A stretch of DNA of 21,538 nucleotides from positions 1-21,538 of the forward strand of contig QAXH01005657.1 in NCBI GenBank assembly GCA_004335635.1, in the 5' to 3' direction. Below are positions 21,226 to 21,538 of this stretch, one piece after another (position 1 is the first letter of the stretch; each line of letters begins with the position of its first letter). The stretch is from Chloromonas sp. AAM2. Lineage: Eukaryota > Chlorophyta > Chlorophyceae > Chlamydomonadales > Chlamydomonadaceae. The translations under genes were made by a program, and so were the position numbers. The notes below the pieces were generated by a model that did no database searches, was not told where the DNA came from, and saw only the letters and a program-made list of their open reading frames with translations.

Positions 21226-21462
21226 ATGGACAACATGGACAACATGGACAACATGGACAACATGGACAACATGGACAACATGGACAACATGGACAGCTTG
21301 GACAACATGGACAGCTTGGACAACATGGACAGCTTGGACAACATGGACAACATGGACAGCATGGACAACATGGACAGCTTGGACAACATGGACAGCATGG
21401 ACAGCATGGACAACATGGACAGCTTGGACAACATGGACAGCATGGACAACATGGGCAACATG
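21226..21462. repeat. 9-bp minisatellite before the exchanger alpha-2 exon
   Basis: About 26 units of atggacaac, with agc/ttg variants. On the minus strand it ends seven bases before the first base of the exon at 21218, so it takes the place of the usual pyrimidine-rich acceptor tract. All frames on both strands are open because the period is nine; the Met-Asp-Asn and Leu-Ser-Met ORFs are artefacts. Confidence 0.95.
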
Positions 21463-21538
21463 CTGCGAGGCTGGGGCTAGAGAAGATGAGCTGCATGTCT
21501 TGGAATGTGAAGCCTATGTTGACATCCGGGTGCAATTT
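21463..21538. other. Right edge, probable exchanger intron
   Basis: Beyond the 9-bp array no exon of the exchanger could be recognised. The minus-strand sequence HPDVNIGFTFQDMQ is open, but it is out of frame with the alpha-2 exon when read through the array. Confidence 0.3.

Noticed and set aside
21194..21480. Long repetitive ORFs (Met-Asp-Asn, Leu-Ser-Met, Cys-Pro types)
   Set aside because: The 9-bp period keeps all six frames open; this is an array artefact next to a real exon.

Overview
The window looks like nuclear DNA of a green alga, most likely a chlorophycean of the Chlamydomonas/Haematococcus type. The genes are split into many short GC-rich exons (27 in the central gene) and the introns are crowded with minisatellites. 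A TGTAA poly(A) signal follows the central gene at a normal distance. Its protein is a bacterial-type organellar enzyme with an N-terminal targeting region. No bacterial operon, rRNA, tRNA or CRISPR is visible. The exact species cannot be read from this sequence.

Layout. (1) Positions 195-1959, minus strand: 5' part of a gene whose spliced exons resemble the SirB1/YchA transglutaminase-like family, with a transit-peptide-like N terminus; it runs off the left edge. (2) Positions 1960-2490: divergent intergenic region. (3) Positions 2491-14600, plus strand: a complete 27-exon gene for organellar isoleucyl-tRNA synthetase (1076 residues, OVA2-like). All exon phases join without a break; 25 introns are GT-AG and one is GC-AG. 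(4) Positions 14601-19030: gene-poor convergent region. It holds an AT-rich island with a broken N-terminal piece of a giant-virus D5-like primase-helicase (about 16610-16953), a GAAA microsatellite and one small orphan ORF. (5) Positions 19031-21218, minus strand: the last three exons of a Na+/Ca2+-exchanger-superfamily membrane protein, entering from the right edge; its last intron carries a multi-hairpin element and tandem repeats.

The three host genes share no obvious pathway. The synthetase charges tRNA-Ile in plastid and/or mitochondrion, the SirB1-like protein is probably plastid-directed, and the exchanger is an integral membrane protein.

Main points of interest are the fossil viral primase, a recurring association of tandem repeats with splice junctions (two exon-end plus donor duplications, a 21-bp array of seven donor-like sites, a 9-bp array that replaces the normal acceptor tract), the GC-AG intron, and a 113-bp inverted-repeat structure with three perfect hairpins.
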